The notes under the pieces: model-generated
The model's database searches: none
Told to the model about the DNA's origin: nothing
Seen by the model: the letters and a program-made list of their open reading frames with translations, nothing else
Shown: piece after piece, positions 32,064-33,870 of the stretch
Numbering within the stretch: the first letter of the stretch is position 1
How the letters are laid out: each line of letters opens with the position of its first letter
Assembly: GCA_016879935.1 (NCBI GenBank)
Contig: JAACJQ010000347.1
Location: 1 to 33,870 of the forward strand
Source: Archangiaceae bacterium
Lineage (GTDB): Bacteria > Myxococcota > Myxococcia > Myxococcales > Myxococcaceae
Length of the DNA stretch: 33,870 bases
Direction: 5' to 3'
Translations under genes and position numbers: made by a program

Positions 32064-33870
32064 TCAGGGCACCACGAGCGTCGTGACGGCCACGTACTGC
32101 TGCGTCGGCAGGTTGCTGAGCCCACCGGCGACGGTGACGAGGTAGCGCCCGGGGAACAGCAGCCCGCTGAAGGTGAACGGCGCTCCGCTCGCGCCGCCGC
32201 CGACGGGGCAGGGCACGTCGAACGAGAACGCGTAGCCCTTCACCGAATCGGTGAAGCGCACCGTCGCGCGCGAGGCCGACGTGCACGACGAGGTCGGGGT
32301 CGCGCCGTTCAGCAGCACCGTGCCCGCCGCCTGGAAGGTGATGACGTTGAGCGATTGGTTCAGCACGTCGCTCGTGACGGCGAACGACTCCGAGATGACG
32401 TACTGCACGGTGGGCAGGTTGCTGAGGCCGCCCGCGACGGTGATTCGGTACGTGCCAGGGAAGATGGCGCCGCTGAAGTTGAAGGGAGCGCCCGACGCTC
32501 CGCCGCCGACTGGACACGGCACGTCGTACGAGAATGCGTAGCCCTTCGTGGAGTCGGTGAACCGCACCGTCGCGCGCGAGGCCGAGGTGCACGACGACGT
32601 GGGGTTGATGCCGTTGAGCAATACGGTGCCGCTCGCCTGATGCGTGACGACGTTGAGCGACTGGTTGAGCACGTCGCCCGCGACGGGGAACGCCTCGGAG
32701 ATGACGTACTGCTGCGTGGGAAGATTGCTGAGCCCACCCGCGACGGTGACGCGGTACGTGCCGGGGAAGATGGCGCCGCTGAAGGTGAACGGCGCTCCGC
32801 TCGCGCCACCGCCGACGGGGCACGCGACGTCGTACGAGAACGCATAGCCCTTCGTGGAGTCGGTGAAGCGCACCGTCGCGCGCGAGGCTGACGTGCACGA
32901 AGACGTCGGGTTGATGCCGTTGAGCAACACCGTACCGCTCGCCTGATGCGTGACGACGTTGAGGCTCTGGCTGAGCACGTTGCCCGTGACGGGGAACGCT
33001 TCGGAGATGACGTACTGCACGGTGGGCAGGTTGCTGAGGCCGCCCGCGACGGTGACGCGGTAGGTGCCAGGGAAGATGGCGCCGCTGAAGTTGAACGGAG
33101 CGCCCGACGCTCCGCCACCGACGGGACACGGCACGTCGTACGCGAAGGCGTAGCCCTTCGTGGAGTCGGTGAAGCGCACGGTCGCGCGCGACGCCGAGGT
33201 GCACGACGAGGTCGGGTTGATGCCGTTGAGCAGCACGGTGCCGCCAGCCTGGAAGGTGGTGACGTTGAGCGTCTGATTCAGCACGTCACTCGCGACGGGG
33301 AACGCCTCCGAGATGACGTATTGCTCCGTGGGCAGGTTGCTGAGCCCGCCCGCGACGGTGACGCGGTACGTGCCGGGGAAGATGGCTCCGCTGAAATTGA
33401 AGGGAGCGCCCGACGCTCCGCCGCCGACTGGGCACGGCACGTCGTACGAGAACGCGTAGCCCTTCGCGGAGTCGGTGAAGCGCACGGTCGCGCGTGACGC
33501 CGAGGTGCACGACGAGGTCGGGTTGATGCCGTTGAGCAGCACCGTGCCGCTCGCCTGGAACGTGCTGACGTTGAGCGACTGGTTGAGCACGTTGCCCGTG
33601 ACGGGGAACGACTCCGAGATGACGTACTGCTGCGTCGGCAGGTTGCTGAGCCCGCCGGCGACGGTGACGCGGTAGGTGCCGGGGAAGATGGCGCCGCTGA
33701 ACGCGAAGGGCGCTCCACTTGCGCCGCCGCCGACGGGGCAGGGCACGTCGTACGAGAAGGCATAGCCCTGCGCGGAGTCGGTGAAGCGCACCGTCGCCCG
33801 TGAGGCCGAGGTGCACGACGAGGTCGGGTTGATGCCGTTGAGCAGCACCGTGCCGCTGAGCTGATACGTG
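32064..33870 (-). CDS. Secreted-type protein of tandem 102-aa repeats, 5'-partial
   Basis: The gene runs off the right edge; the frame continues to 33870 as ...TYQLSGTV. Within the window are five complete 102-aa units (306 bp each: 33845-33540, 33539-33234, 33233-32928, 32927-32622, 32621-32316) and a last 83-aa unit (32315-32064) with a changed end (YVAVTTLVVP). Each unit reads LLNGINPTSSC, FTDSxKGYAFSYDVPC, GGGASGAPFxFSGAIFPGTYRVTVAGGLSNLP, then QQYVISExFPV and a linker. Two Cys per unit could make one disulfide. The FPGTYRVTV and SGTVLLNG phrases resemble carboxypeptidase-regulatory-like beta-sandwich domains of secreted proteins. The N-terminus, and so any signal or anchor, is outside the window. 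Units differ by few residues but by many synonymous bases. Confidence 0.85.
   Translation of the reverse strand, partial: TYQLSGTVLLNGINPTSSCTSASRATVRFTDSAQGYAFSYDVPCPVGGGASGAPFAFSGAIFPGTYRVTVAGGLSNLPTQQYVISESFPVTGNVLNQSLNVSTFQASGTVLLNGINPTSSCTSASRATVRFTDSAKGYAFSYDVPCPVGGGASGAPFNFSGAIFPGTYRVTVAGGLSNLPTEQYVISEAFPVASDVLNQTLNVTTFQAGGTVLLNGINPTSSCTSASRATVRFTDSTKGYAFAYDVPCPVGGGASGAPFNFSGAIFPGTYRVTVAGGLSNLPTVQYVISEAFPVTGNVLSQSLNVVTHQASGTVLLNGINPTSSCTSASRATVRFTDSTKGYAFSYDVACPVGGGASGAPFTFSGAIFPGTYRVTVAGGLSNLPTQQYVISEAFPVAGDVLNQSLNVVTHQASGTVLLNGINPTSSCTSASRATVRFTDSTKGYAFSYDVPCPVGGGASGAPFNFSGAIFPGTYRITVAGGLSNLPTVQYVISESFAVTSDVLNQSLNVITFQAAGTVLLNGATPTSSCTSASRATVRFTDSVKGYAFSFDVPCPVGGGASGAPFTFSGLLFPGRYLVTVAGGLSNLPTQQYVAVTTLVVP
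32064..33870. repeat. Direct repeat array, 306-bp unit, five full copies plus a shortened end
   Basis: The phrase GGGTTGATGCCGTTGAG recurs at 32602, 32908, 33214, 33520 and 33826, exactly 306 bases apart; a sixth, changed version lies near 32296. The period is a multiple of three, so length change by recombination would keep the frame. The array continues beyond the window. Confidence 0.93.

Noticed and set aside
32064-33870. Regular repeats considered as a CRISPR array
   Set aside because: The unit is 306 bp and coding throughout, with no short repeat-spacer structure and no cas genes.

Overview
The window is GC-rich DNA (roughly two-thirds G+C by eye), densely packed with genes, and reads as chromosome from a member of the Myxococcota. 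The evidence is a set of families typical of that phylum: two proteins with a TIGR02996-type (repeat-companion) domain, two tandem proteins with MYXO-CTERM-like tails, two Cys-rich lipoproteins of the myxobacterial disulfide-repeat style, and a large CHASE/PAS hybrid histidine kinase. I see no rRNA, tRNA, insertion sequence, phage gene or CRISPR array.

Layout. 1-7.3 kb (+): a 5'-cut TIGR02996 protein with an apparent frameshift, a Cys-rich lipoprotein overlapping a small unknown gene, a hybrid histidine kinase, a two-cluster Fe-S protein (Fer4_19 plus CDGSH) and an overlapping lipoprotein alpha/beta hydrolase. 7.3-10.2 kb (-): a possible operon of a Cys-motif membrane protein, an ankyrin plus FGE-like protein, an ExbD-like protein and a PilZ protein. 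10.2-10.8 kb (+): recX. 10.7-12.9 kb (-): a secreted unknown, a Maf-type nucleotide pyrophosphatase, an unknown and a GNAT acetyltransferase. 12.9-15.7 kb (+): a PLP cysteine synthase/desulfhydrase-like enzyme followed 9 bp later by a KOW-TIGR02996-LRR fusion. 16.0-20.4 kb (-): a beta-barrel-like lipoprotein, a large Cys-rich lipoprotein, a small SET-domain protein and a Tat-exported beta-propeller. 20.5-24.7 kb (+): two exported unknowns, a LapG/BTLCP-like cysteine protease and a small unknown, ending in a strong bidirectional hairpin. 24.8-28.2 kb: two RlaP-like nucleotidyltransferases (both -) around a helical-repeat protein (+). 28.3-31.8 kb: a GNAT-like protein (+), two tandem MYXO-CTERM-like paralogs (-) and a long aldehyde dehydrogenase (+). 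32.1 kb to the window end (-): a protein built from in-phase 306-bp (102-aa) repeats, continuing past the window, with a decayed repeat tail behind its stop codon.

Most of the window looks like ordinary accessory and envelope chromosome. The best leads for something new are: (1) the fusion of a NusG-like KOW domain to a TIGR02996/leucine-rich-repeat protein next to a cysteine-metabolism enzyme; (2) the pair of RlaP-like nucleotidyltransferases around a helical-repeat protein, with no RNA ligase visible nearby; and (3) the 306-bp repeat gene whose 3' end seems to have been rebuilt, leaving a frameshifted fossil of an older terminus. None is a recognisable complete defence or mobile system. All functional statements come from reading motifs, without database searches.
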